This document shows positions 37,473 through 47,640 of a stretch of 64,000 bases of DNA, in pieces; positions within the stretch are counted from its first letter, which is position 1; each line of letters begins with the position of its first letter. The position numbers and the translations under genes are program-made. The notes beneath the pieces are model-generated. The model saw nothing but the letters and a program-made list of their open reading frames with translations. It was not told the DNA's origin and made no database searches. The DNA is from Seiridium cupressi (Eukaryota > Ascomycota > Sordariomycetes > Amphisphaeriales > Sporocadaceae), in the NCBI GenBank assembly GCA_036674765.1, contig JARVKI010000039.1, forward strand, positions 248,001 to 312,000. Direction: 5' to 3'.

Positions 37473-39669
37473 ATGGCACAACTCGACACATTGGACCTGA
37501 TCGTGCTGTCGGTCATCCTGGTGGGCACTCTAGCCTACTTTACCAAGGGGAAGTTTTGGGCCGTTACAAAGGATCCTTATGCGAACTCCTTCGCCAATGG
37601 CAATGCGCTTAAAGCAGGAAAGACAAGAAACATAGTAGAGAAGCTAGAGGAGACTGGCAAGAACTGCGTCATTTTCTACGGCTCACAGACTGGTACCGCT
37701 GAGGACTATGCATCTCGACTGGCCAAGGAGGGTAAGAGTCGGTTCGGTCTCGACACCATGGTAGCCGATCTGGAGGACTACGATTACGAGAATCTCGATG
37801 CCGTTCCCGAAGACAAGGTTGTTATGTTTGTCCTTGCTACTTACGGTGAGGGTGAACCGACTGATAACGCCGTGGATTTCTATGAATTCATCACTGGCGA
37901 GGATGTCAGCTTTTCCGAATCCGCTGATACTCCCCTTGGTAACCTGAAATATGTCGCATTTGGCCTGGGCAACAACACTTATGAGCATTACAACTCCATG
38001 GTTCGCAACGTCGACAAGGCTCTCACAAAGCTTGGCGCTCACAAAATCGGCGAAGCTGGTGAGGGTGATGATGGTGCCGGTACTATGGAAGAAGATTTCT
38101 TGGCCTGGAAGGAGCCCATGTGGGCCGCCCTTGCTAAGACCATGGGACTCGAGGAACGTGAGGCACAGTATGAACCCGTCTTCGGCGTCGTCGAGCGCGA
38201 GGGTCTGACCAAGGATTCTCATGAGGTATACGTTGGCGAACCGAACAAGATGCACCTCGAGGGCGCTGCCAAGGGTCCGTTCAATGCTCACAACCCGTAC
38301 ATTGCCCCCATTGCCGAATCCCGAGAGATCTTCCACGTCAAGGATAGGAACTGCCTGCACATGGAAGTCGACATTAGTGGCTCAAATCTCTCATACCAGA
38401 CCGGTGATCATATCGCTATATGGCCAACCAACGCTGGCCAGGAGGTCGACTACCTGCTCGACATTCTAGGTTTGACTGAGAAGCGGGACCAGGTCATTAG
38501 TGTGAAGGCTCTCGAGCCGACTGCCAAGGTACCTTTCCCGACTCCGACCACATACGATGCAGTTATGCGATACCACATGGAGATCTGTGCTCCCGTCTCT
38601 CGTCAATTTATCGCTACCTTGGCTGCCTTTGCCCCTGACGATGCCACCAAGGCCGAAATGACCAAGCTCGGTGGTGATAGGGATTATTTCCACGACAAAG
38701 TGAGCAAATACCACTACAACATCGCTGGTGTGCTTCGTACCGTGAGTGGCGGTCAGAAATGGACCACTATTCCATTCTCAGCTTTCATCGAAGGTCTTAC
38801 CAAGCTCCAACCGCGTTACTACTCCATCTCGTCGTCCTCCCTTGTACAGCCCAAGAAGATTTCCATCACCGCCGTCGTCGAGTCCCAAAATATCCCCGAC
38901 AGAGCCGATCCCTTCCAGGGTGTTGCCACCAACTATCTTTTGGCTTTGAAGGAGAAGCAAAATGGCGACCCTAACCCTAAGCCATTCGGCCTCAGCTATC
39001 ATATCACTGGTCCTCGAAACAAGTATGATGGTATCCACGTTCCCGTTCACGTCCGGCACTCCAACTTCAAGCTCCCTTCGGATCCTTCGAAGCCGATCAT
39101 CATGGTTGGTCCCGGCACCGGTGTAGCTCCGTTCCGTGGATTTGTACAGGAACGTGCAAAGCAAGTTGAAGATGGTGAGAACGTCGGCAAAACTCTTCTG
39201 TTCTTTGGATGCCGGAAACGAAGTGAAGACTTCATGTACGAATCAGAGTGGGAGGTGAGTATCTTGACTGCCCATGTCTTTGGTATATGCTTACAATTGA
39301 GCAGGAACGGAAGAAGGTCATGGGTGATTCCTTCGAAATGATTAATGCATTCTCTCGGGAGGGACCCAAGAAGGTTTATGTTCAGCACAGGCTCAAGGAG
39401 CAGGCCAAGCAGATCAATGAGTTATTAGAGAAGAAGGCTTATATCTACGTATGTGGTGACGCCGCCAACATGGCGCGTGAGGTGAACACGGTGCTCGGCC
39501 AGATTATTGCTGAGCAGCGCGGTGTCTCTGAGGCCAAGGGCGAGGAGATTGTGAAGAACATGCGAGCTGCCAACCAGTATCAGGTACGTGAACAACCTTT
39601 TGGTGCCCTTTCCACAAGGCCTCGGTATCTCAGCACTAACAACGACAACAGGAAGATGTCTGGTCATAA
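37473..39669 (+). CDS. cprA: NADPH-cytochrome P450 reductase
   Basis: Exons are 37473-39254, 39305-39583 and 39652-39669, giving 692 residues, the usual length. A single N-terminal membrane anchor (LDLIVLSVILVGTLAYF) fixes it to the ER. The FMN domain has FYGSQTGTAEDYA (about 68-80), ATYGEGEPTDNA and GLGNNTYEHYN. The FAD/connecting domain has YQTGDHIAIWPTN and RYYSISSSS. The NADPH domain has GPGTGVAPFRGF, LLFFGCRKRSEDFMYE and YVCGDAANMAREV. The last exon is only 18 bases and supplies the conserved C-terminal Asp-Val-Trp-Ser, whose Trp stacks on FAD. It passes electrons from NADPH to microsomal P450s such as the sterol 14-demethylase. The symbol follows Aspergillus usage. Confidence 0.97.
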
Positions 39670-42600
39670 TTTATTTGACCGAATGGTCGACCGTGCCAAG
39701 GTGTGTATTCAAGTCTTGTGCTCAAGTGGGTGGGGTTGCATGGACGTGGGTGTTTGTCGGAGTCACAGATCTTGAACCTTTCATCGCGCAATTTGGCCCT
39801 TGAAATTGCGAGGCCACCAGATTTTCAGCTTTTATTGGCATAGAAATAAACCGGATTTTCGTACATAGTTATATATAATGATGAGCGCTCGTAGATTCCG
39901 TTGTTTGACGAAAGTCGCAGCCTCGGATGCTGCCCAAGCATTGGTTTGATCGATGGCGAATTGGGGTGCGGTACCCGGTATTGGTTAGCTTTATTTCTTC
40001 GAGGCCACGCCACAATCATGATGGTAGATTTACCAGGACGGTCAGTTGCACTCTCGATCTGCAACTAAGCTGTGACAATGCAGTGCAATGTTGCCGGCTC
40101 TCATTCTAGTATAGCATCATTCTATGTAGTGCCGCGACAGGCGGAAACTTCCAATGCGATATCGGACTGGGTTGAGCTCGACCAAATATAGAAAACGATC
40201 ATCACACCACCTGTACTAAATATCTAGAGAGTCGGTGGGGGAAGGGTGCTTTGTGGATTTGCATTCATCTCTAGAAGCAATATCGACTATGTAAGCTGGT
40301 CACTCGTAGACCCGCTCCAACATCTCAAGTTTTAATTATTCGCCGCAATTCTGGGCGGAAATAAGAACTAAACGTCTAGCAGACCAAATTGGACGGGTGT
40401 GAACTGAGCGTTAAGATGTCGTCGGATTCTTGTCATTTGTAAAGCATCAGGACTTGGCATTGGATTCGTCCCTCACATGGGATCTACGAGGTAGTGATTG
40501 GCGTGACGCGGGTTTCAAGCGCTGTTCGCGTTGGAGTAACTCAAAACAGATGCTCGAGGTTCTCACCCTTGATAATGAGCGTAGCTACATAGTACCTCAC
40601 AGGAAAAGACTACACAGTGTATTTCCTCGAGATATGGTTCCTGCGATCCGGAGTGGCTGCAGCTGAGTATGCGGATAGGCAGTGTCTAGAAAGAATTGTC
40701 GCGATTCAGTGGGAAGAGAGCTAATGTGTACCTATTTCCTTGCTTTTGAATAATCGTCGGCGTGAACGAGCCTGTATGGCTACAGACTTTCTGTTCCCAT
40801 GGCAGATGGGAGCAACCTCATCTTTTTCATTTCTTTCCGTTGGCGTCTTATCCAAAAGAGACAAAGTCGCATTGCTAGACATGGTTTATTGTCAAGCCTT
40901 CTTCACGATGTGCGATCCGCTACTTGCTTCTCCCACACATGTGTATCTGAAATCTCACAGAGATATGGGCCACCAGACCGAGATACAGCTTACTGTTTCC
41001 AGTCAAAGTTGGCGCACACACAGTTCCTCGACCCAAAACGCTCCAGGAGCTACAGGCAGAAAATATGTCAGTTGATCCGGTTTAAGACATACCCGGAGAT
41101 GAGACGCCCTCACCTCTACAGAGCTAACACTCAGAGTTGGGTGGGAGGAGGGAGGTCTAGAGAGTTCAGAGGACCGAACGTCGATGGAACACCAAGTTAC
41201 TGCACATATCCAACAATTTTCAGCAAACCTAAGTATCGTCGTAGCATGAGCCAAGTGGTATTCCTTTCCTGCCAGAGTCACGCATTATTATTTACAAGAC
41301 AGCTTTTTCCAGGCTAATTCGTCCGAGCTACAGACATCTCATGTATCGTCGATTGCAGACCGTCATAAAAACACTCCAAGCCTAATCCCAAGGAAATGGC
41401 CGGCTTCTGGATTAACGTCTGGCTGACGCTTGACAACCATGAAGCTAGTGGCTTTCTATCATTGCACCAATCTTTTCACTCAGTGGCCTGGAGGAATGAA
41501 TATATACAAGCCACACAGCAGCTGTGTAGCCTCCACATACAACTCTTTGAGGCTCAGGGGTTATAGCTCGATATCCGCCATGGTACGTCTTGAACCAACT
41601 CTCACATGTTATTTTCCAAATTACCTAGGCTACACCCTTCTGTGGGGAGGACAAAAGCAATGTGACATATCTGTCAACCTTCAGATCGTCGCCTTAGTCT
41701 CCGGGTCAATCTCTCAAGCGAAGATTCTTGGCTTCGATATAATAAAGGGTTGTCTTGTTCACCGCCCCTCCGGTCTCTTCTGCCGCGTCCTCCTTGGGCT
41801 TTGCCTTTCCTGGGACGACAAGCAGATTACTACTTCTTGGGTCTCATTCATGTTAATGGATACGATTATGTGACCCCTGATGAGTATATTTCCCCTTATT
41901 CCTGCACCTGTATGTGCTTCTGTTCGACTCATCTACGGATTCGGCCCACAGATACGTGACTAGGGATCTTGCATCCTTAGCGAATTAGCATATCACAATT
42001 CTGGATTGGTACGCTCACCGAACAAACGCCAGTTATATATTGACGATTGATGCTGTTGACCCGTGTTGTTTTGTTTTCCATATGGATACATTTGTCCAAT
42101 TGATCAAGTCTATTCGTCAAATATATGTGAGTTTTGTGGAAGTCGCGACAACTCCCCCTGGTATCCGTCGAAATCTAGCTAATGATGAACACAATAATAC
42201 GGTGTGGAAGTCTGCACTTTTAGCTTGGTCTGCAGTTGGAATTGCCTGTACGCTTAGACGGTCAGGACAACATACTGAAGACGCTCTAAGATTTGGCACA
42301 TGCGCGGAATTTATCATTATATCTCTGGCAAGAAGAGTCCAAACCCCGACCAAAGATGCTAGCAGAGGACTGGATTGCGACTTCGCTGGTGTGTCAAACA
42401 TCACAGACAAGTTCAACTCGTCATCGCCTAGGGGAAGGTCTCGAGGGAGTCAAGAGCCATCGAGTAGATATCTTTGCTCTCTATCTTGGAGGACTGCCGG
42501 TGGCCGGGAGAGCTTTATCAGACAACACTCAACACGACACCAGTCATAGTTGTGTCTGGAAGAGTGACACTTGCCTAGCACATTGACAACATATCAATCA

Positions 42601-42733
42601 GGAGCGGTCCGGAATACAAACGTGTTCTAGCCCTTTGGTAACCCCGCCTCTTGCTATACTGCCCGGTGAGAATCATCCCAGTTTGGTCCCAGTCGTGGTT
42701 TCCGTCCCAAGTCGGCCAAGGGCGGCAGTATTC
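39670..42733. other. Long spacer downstream of the P450 reductase
   Basis: No gene can be supported with confidence in this 3 kb. ATG frames exist at 40799-41317 (172 codons, good CCCATGG context) and at 41439-41873 (144 codons). Their translations contain no domain I recognise and look compositionally random. The frame at 42040-42549 has no ATG start. No repeats or mobile-element signatures are evident. Confidence 0.4.
40799..41317 (+). CDS. Doubtful orphan ORF, 172 residues
   Basis: The frame opens with CCCATGG and runs 172 codons. The peptide is basic, with scattered Cys and many Ser and Arg, and has no signal peptide, membrane span or recognisable motif. It lies isolated in an otherwise empty spacer. 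I list it so that it can be tested against transcript data; it is more likely to be non-coding. Confidence 0.12.
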   Translation: MADGSNLIFFISFRWRLIQKRQSRIARHGLLSSLLHDVRSATCFSHTCVSEISQRYGPPDRDTAYCFQSKLAHTQFLDPKRSRSYRQKICQLIRFKTYPEMRRPHLYRANTQSWVGGGRSREFRGPNVDGTPSYCTYPTIFSKPKYRRSMSQVVFLSCQSHALLFTRQLFPG

Positions 42734-42807
42734 CTCTGATTACTCGGTTCTGTATTGCAGCCTCCTCTGGTTACTCGACACCGACTGCAGATTCTGCTGA
42801 TTACTCG
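42734..42807 (+). promoter_or_regulatory. Three TTACTCG repeats with about 31-base spacing
   Basis: The heptamer TTACTCG occurs at about 42740, 42771 and 42801, each preceded by CTGA or CTGG (consensus CTGRTTACTCG). The spacing of 31 and 30 bases is close to three helical turns, so the sites face the same side of the DNA. They end some 40 bases before a TATA-like box. This fits an upstream activating cluster for the RRM gene, but the factor is unknown. Confidence 0.5.
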
Positions 42808-42848
42808 ACTCCCAGTTTTCCAGAGGATCAGCCGAGCCAGCAAGCACT

Positions 42849-42856
42849 ATTTAAAG
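42849..42856 (+). promoter_or_regulatory. TATA-like box TATTTAAA of the RRM gene
   Basis: TATTTAAA lies directly downstream of the phased repeats and directly upstream of a long CT-rich stretch that begins at about 42880 and looks like a transcribed leader. If transcription starts there, the leader of the RRM gene is about 700 bases, unless a leader intron shortens it (a GTAAGG donor-like site is at 43234). Confidence 0.4.
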
Positions 42857-43336
42857 CCTGCCGATTCTTGAACTCACCTTCCTCCCCCACCACACCACAC
42901 ACATCATCGTTTGGAAACATTGTCAAGTCTCCCAGCTTGCAACGAGCTGCTCCTTCTTCAGCATCACTAGAGAGCATCTCATCGTGCTCACTGCGACTTC
43001 CATCTGGTCAGAAGCATTGCGTCAAGGTCAGTCCCAGCCCCGCACCTCATCTACCTCGTCCTCGTCCCCGGGTCCTCGGATCTTCTCTCTTCTCTCCTAC
43101 CCATCCATCACAGCATCACCACACACCCGACACCACAGTCTCTTCGGAATCTCACTTTGCTCGCTAGCTACTCTATTTTACTTGTACCCGCTCGCTTCGT
43201 ACCAACTGTATTGGTGGTATTGCCTGTTACTGTAAGGTCAGTGGGTGTCAACTCCGATTATCATCACCATCCCCCTCCAAGTCTCCATTGGCATCTCGAT
43301 TGTGCTCGACCGGTTGCTACCAAGCTCCGTCAACAC

Positions 43337-43393
43337 ATGATTGAGCCGTGTGAATTCTTGAATCGTGATCGATTGATGTCGATTGCGGGCTGA
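43337..43393 (+). other. Upstream ORF of 18 codons in the RRM-gene leader
   Basis: An ATG in CACATGA opens an 18-codon frame (MIEPCEFLNRDRLMSIAG) that stops 213 bases before the main ATG. It sits in the CT-rich leader, so it may lower or condition translation of the RRM protein. It would be removed if the leader contains an intron spanning it. Confidence 0.35.
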
Positions 43394-43606
43394 ATTCATC
43401 CACTTGATCAACAATCACATCTCACGAGCTTCAAAGGCTTCCCAACCTGACAATCGGCGACTGCCTATTAAAGCACAGCATTCCCCCATCCACACTTTTC
43501 TTTCTCTTTCCTTCCCAGCAACATCCTCAACCCAAACTGACATTTCAGAATCCAGACCAATCAGGGTTCACATCACACTTGACACCAGTCAGTCTGTTAC
43601 AAACAT

Positions 43607-45742
43607 ATGAACATGTCCAACGACGCGAACAACCGTGGCTCGGGAACTCCTGCCATGGGCACCCAAGGTGGAGGCTCAGCACATCCCGCCTATGTGATCG
43701 GTGCTCCGGCTGGTTCGTCGAACGCTCCGGCTACGACTCAGAACAACGCCTACGGCGAGACTGGCATGACTGCCTTCGTGGACCAGTTCGCTGGTCTCGG
43801 CCTGGGTGCTGGACTTGGTGTGCCCGCATTGCCTCCCCTCCCCTTGGTACACAATGGCAGCTTCGGTTACCCCCCAGCCTTGTACGGTCCGCAGACTCAT
43901 CTTAACGGCTACCTCACAGGAGACGTGAACGATATGTGGGTGCACAATGGCGTCAAGTGGCCGTACAGACACCCGTCGCCTATTGACCAGGCTGCTATCG
44001 ATAGTCACATTGCCAACTGGTCTGATGCACAGCGCCAGCAGCTGTACAAGTACTATGAGAGCATTGGCGCTCTTGCTGAACCTCCCACACTTCAGAATCG
44101 ACGATCCTCGTACTCTACCAACGAGTCAACCCCGGCCACCCCATTCTTCAACGCCGCTTCTCGTGATGCTGGTACGCGTGTCACCGTCTTTGATCGCGGC
44201 TCTTCTGCCTACACCACCCCCTCGCCGCCCCAGATCACCTCCAATGGCCTGATCGCTCACCCCAAGGGCTTTGCCCCCATTCGACCCCCCATCGACCGCG
44301 ATCTGAAGCAAGTCCTCGACCGCGAGCCGGCCATTCCGCTGGCTGTCCCTGCCGTTTTCACTCCCCGTGAGAACATGAAGACCTTGGAGCAGAGCCTGAC
44401 CAACAACATCCCCGGCAATCGCAACGTGTACATCCGCGGTCTCCATCCTACCACTGACGACGACCTCCTTTTCCGATATGCTGAGCGCTTCGGAAGCGTC
44501 GAGACCTCGAAGGCCATCATCGACACCGCCACTGGTGCTTGCAAGGGGTGAGTTGGACTTTGTTCCCAAAACGTGAAGACTATAGACTGACAAAGCACAC
44601 GTAGTTTCGGTTTCGCCAAGTTCCGCACTATACAGGAGTCAGAGGCTTGTATCAGCGGCTTCCATGCAATGGGATACGAAGTTGGCTTTGCACGGGTAAC
44701 TGACCACTTTGACTTCGATTTTGGTTTCCTCACCTTGAACCCTTTTGATCGCAAGTTCCCGGCTAGTGCCGGTGCAAGTGCCTTTGACGAGCTGGACATG
44801 CCAACTCCTACACTTCCTTACCTCGATCGCGCACGCGAACCCGCTCCCAAGCCCCGAGCTGTGAAGATGTGCAACTGCCCGTGCGAGTTACACACATCAG
44901 AGTTCACTAACTTTGATCCCTGGGATCAGGAGTCGTTCAACTCTCGACTCAAGGCCGAAGGAGACGAGGAATCTACCAATCTCTACATCTCCAACCTGCC
45001 CAAGTCTATCACCGAGACAGAGCTGAGTGCCATCTTCGTCAACTACACGATCCTATCTGCCAAGATCCTGCGCGATTCTCTTGGCAACAGTCGTGGTGTA
45101 GGCTTCGCTCGGTAAGTTGAATCTTTTGTTACAACTTGCATACAATGTCTGACTGAATTTCCATAGTTTTGAGTCTCGCGAGCTCTGCGATGAGATCATC
45201 GACGGCTACACCGGCCAGCCTCTTGGTGACGAAGGTCTGCCGATGCAGATTCGATATGCCGACACTCCTGCCCAGAAGGAGCTCAAGCGAATCACCTCCG
45301 AGCGACGACAGTTCCGCACGAACGAGTACAACGTTGGTGCATATGGCACCCCCCTTGTTGGCATGTCTCCCACCATCTATAGCCAGCCCGGCTGGAAGCA
45401 GCGAGGAGTCAGCGGTGGCTTGACGTAAGTGTTTGCCTTGAACCATCTTTTATTTTTTTTTTTATTGGATTACTGAGCTAACAACGACAGGTCGTTTTCA
45501 CGATCATCTATGTCTCATCCGAAGGACACCAAGTTTGGGGCCGGTAGATCTTCGTCGTATGCTGCCCCCAGAGGTGGTTTTCGTTTTGACACCAACTAAT
45601 CAATTTCAGGTCGAGCAACGTTGCCTCTGGTGACAGCCCGGCCTCCGAAAATGGTTCTGCGGAGGAAGGTGTCACAATTGTTCATGTCGATTCTCCATTG
45701 GTGGCTGATGGATCTTCACCTGCAAAGAAAGAGCAGGACTAG
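43607..45742 (+). CDS. RNA-binding protein with two RRM domains, RBMS/MSSP-like
   Basis: The six-exon model is 43607-44547, 44605-44695, 44930-45111, 45167-45424, 45491-45556 and 45610-45742, giving 556 residues. A Gly/Pro/Ser-rich N-terminal half is followed by RRM1, with RNP2 in NVYIRGLHP and RNP1 in CKGFGFAKF. RRM2 follows at once, with RNP2 in NLYISNLPK and RNP1 in SRGVGFARF. The short linker (GYEVGFARESFNSRLKAEGDEEST) matches RBMS/MSSP proteins only if the 234 bases 44696-44929 are removed. That stretch has a good donor (GTAACT), a CACTAAC branch site and a CAG acceptor, yet it is stop-free and in frame. The C-terminus is acidic and Ser-rich. RBMS proteins bind AU-rich RNA or single-stranded DNA; the fungal role is not known to me. 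Skipping the last splice ends the protein early at 45599. Confidence 0.85.
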
Positions 45743-46467
45743 AGTATGATAAAGGAAATGTGTGGACTGCACATACCAAATTATTCCTATTTCTTTTGGT
45801 ACCAGAGGAGGTCCTTTGTTACTTTAGTACCAATTCTTCATGGTTCTGTCTGTAGGTCATAAAGAGATGAAGGGGAATTAATTTAAGATTTTGGCAGTTC
45901 TTTTGGCCTTGCATGATGTTCTTGTGGCTTTTTCCATGAGGAATTAATATGACCAATCTCTATGAAGAACCTCCTTGGCGAACCTCCATGACGAACTTTG
46001 ATAACGGACCAGGGGTACTGAAACCGAATAGCATGCTTTGAGGTCAGTGGTGGATGGGTTATTGCGATATAGAAATGGAGACCGTCATTCTAGAACAAGT
46101 GTAAGACCGTTCGTCGCTTGACTCTGGGAGGCTTGGTGGCTTTGGGCCTTCCAGCTTGGGGCCCCCAGTTCCCGGTTGCCAACATTACGAGCGTTATCAG
46201 AGTCGAAAGAGACCGCGTTCTCCGCCTGGAAGTTGTTGTCCACGAGGAGGTTGGTTGTTGTTCATATCCGGAGGAAGTGATCTCCTTGAAAGCGGTTGTC
46301 CAGTAGGAGGAGGTTGTTGACCGGAAGAAAATTTTCTCCCTGGAAGTGGTTGTCCACCAGGAGGCCGCTTTGGCATAATTCTCCGTTGGCGTGGATGAGT
46401 GGTACTGTCACTGATGATGATAATCGTAACAAGAGGACAGTGGAAGGTCCTGGCATGTATCAGGGTA
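45743..46467. other. Convergent spacer, RRM gene / RIO2, with degenerate tandem repeats
   Basis: The first 400 bases are AT-rich and look like 3' UTR. From about 46220 to 46372 there are three degenerate tandem copies of a unit of about 57 bases, listed separately. They lie in an open minus-strand frame just downstream of the RIO2 stop. Confidence 0.5.
46220..46372 (-). repeat. Three degenerate ~57-base tandem repeats encoding a Pro/Gly/Gln motif
   Basis: On the minus strand the core CCTCCT..TGGACAAC.ACTTCCAGG recurs three times at intervals of about 54-58 bases. In one frame the copies read PPGGQPLPGR, PPTGQPLSRR and PPRGQQLPGG. That frame is open from 46547 to 46197 but is not in phase with RIO2. 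Conservation of the peptide pattern together with drift of the DNA hints at past or present coding. Confidence 0.6.
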
Positions 46468-47640
46468 TCATTCAATTTGACTATTCTCGCCACTTTCTGC
46501 CTTTTCGCCCTCTTCATCCTCCTCGCCTTCGCCCTCATCTTCGTCATCTTCGTCAGGCTCGGAATACTCCCCCTCTCCTCCCTCAGGCCGCTGCGCCTGC
46601 TGCTCCCGAATAGCAGCCTCCAGGTCCTTCAACATCTTCTTGGTAAAACCCGAAGCCTCGACGGCAGCATCAAGGCGCTTGGCGCCATCGGCACCTACTG
46701 TCTTTTTGGCATCCTTGAAGAAGGGGCCCGGAGTCGTGGACACGAATTGGAACCGCCGCTCGAAGAAGCGCTTTATGCAGTTCACGTCCCTGTCAAAATA
46801 CTCCTCGGCATTGGGATGCTCTGTAGAGACCATCTGTGGGAAGTCGATGAGAATGGGTGTTACCGTTATTGTCTCCTCCTCATCTGGGCTGTCTGCAGAG
46901 GGAGGGCTGCGCTCTTCTTTTATGAGGATGTTGAACTCGTTGAAATCGCCATGGATAAGTCCGTGTTTGGCTAGACGCAAAATCATCTCGATGAGTTCTG
47001 CATAGAGTGCAGCTGGGTCCCCGACTTCTGAGATCTGCCGCAACGCGAAAGCGTCTACGAGGCTCATGACGATGGTGTGTCGACTTTGCGATATCGGCTC
47101 CGGGACCGCGAATCCTTCCTCGCGTAGCGCCTTCATGAATGCATACTCCTTCATGGCGGCCAGCCGACTCAGGTACATCCAGCTTCCGCCCTGGCCCTGT
47201 CTCGATTTCCTCAGGTAGTCCCGATTTGCCTTGACTGTCCGGAAGCTGATGCGTCCCAGTCTGTGTATCTTCAGAATCTTCTGCACACCCTTGTTGTCTG
47301 CGACCAACATAATGTCGCTCTCCTTGCCCACACCAACTCTTTGGCCGACGCTGTAGACCAGGTTCTGTGCAGCGTAGGCGTGCAAAGCCAAGTAGTCGAG
47401 CCCGCCATAGGTTAGCCGGTAGCCGTCGTACTTGGCTTCCTTGACCTTGGCGATCAGACCGGTCTTTGCAAGAGCGGATATCGATCTGTGTACACCACTG
47501 ACGCCTCCGCGAAGCCGTGACAGCTTCTCGACCAGGGGTGTTGGGACGAGGTCATGAGTCTTGGTGCCGCTCTCGACTGCTGCGAGGACGCGCCAGTCTT
47601 CGGCGGTAAGGTGGCGGAGGGCCTTGGTGTCCAACTTCAT
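46468..47640 (-). CDS. RIO2: Atypical protein kinase/ATPase RIO2
   Basis: A single exon of 390 residues starting at the ATG of MKLDTKALRHLTAEDWRVL. Three extra codons upstream begin with TTG and were not used. Residues 1-90 form the RIO2 winged helix (THDLVPTPLVEKLSRLRGGVSGVHRSI). The kinase domain has the flexible P-loop VGVGKESDI and the ATP-binding Lys in KILKIHRLGR. The catalytic loop LIHGDFNEFNILI has Asp at about 232, and the metal-binding loop LIDFPQMVSTEH has Asp at about 266. EYFDRDVNCIKRFFERRF follows. The tail is strongly acidic. RIO2 acts in late cytoplasmic maturation of the 40S subunit (20S pre-rRNA step). The tail stops at 46468, but a Pro/Gly/Gln repeat frame lies next to it. 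Divergent from RPN1. Confidence 0.95.
   Translation of the reverse strand: MKLDTKALRHLTAEDWRVLAAVESGTKTHDLVPTPLVEKLSRLRGGVSGVHRSISALAKTGLIAKVKEAKYDGYRLTYGGLDYLALHAYAAQNLVYSVGQRVGVGKESDIMLVADNKGVQKILKIHRLGRISFRTVKANRDYLRKSRQGQGGSWMYLSRLAAMKEYAFMKALREEGFAVPEPISQSRHTIVMSLVDAFALRQISEVGDPAALYAELIEMILRLAKHGLIHGDFNEFNILIKEERSPPSADSPDEEETITVTPILIDFPQMVSTEHPNAEEYFDRDVNCIKRFFERRFQFVSTTPGPFFKDAKKTVGADGAKRLDAAVEASGFTKKMLKDLEAAIREQQAQRPEGGEGEYSEPDEDDEDEGEGEEDEEGEKAESGENSQIE

Noticed and set aside
37683..38360. Minus-strand ORF of 225 codons
   Set aside because: It is entirely antisense to the FMN and linker region of P450 reductase and has no recognisable domain.
42040..42549. Plus-strand frame of 169 codons
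   Set aside because: It has no ATG at its start, no recognisable motif, and lies in an otherwise empty spacer.
39670..42733. Possible transposon or RIP-mutated repeat
   Set aside because: No terminal repeats, no transposase or reverse-transcriptase remnants, and no extreme AT bias were seen by eye.
46399..46974. Plus-strand ORF of 191 codons
   Set aside because: It is antisense to the RIO2 kinase domain and acidic tail; its hydrophobic runs come from complementing Glu-rich codons.
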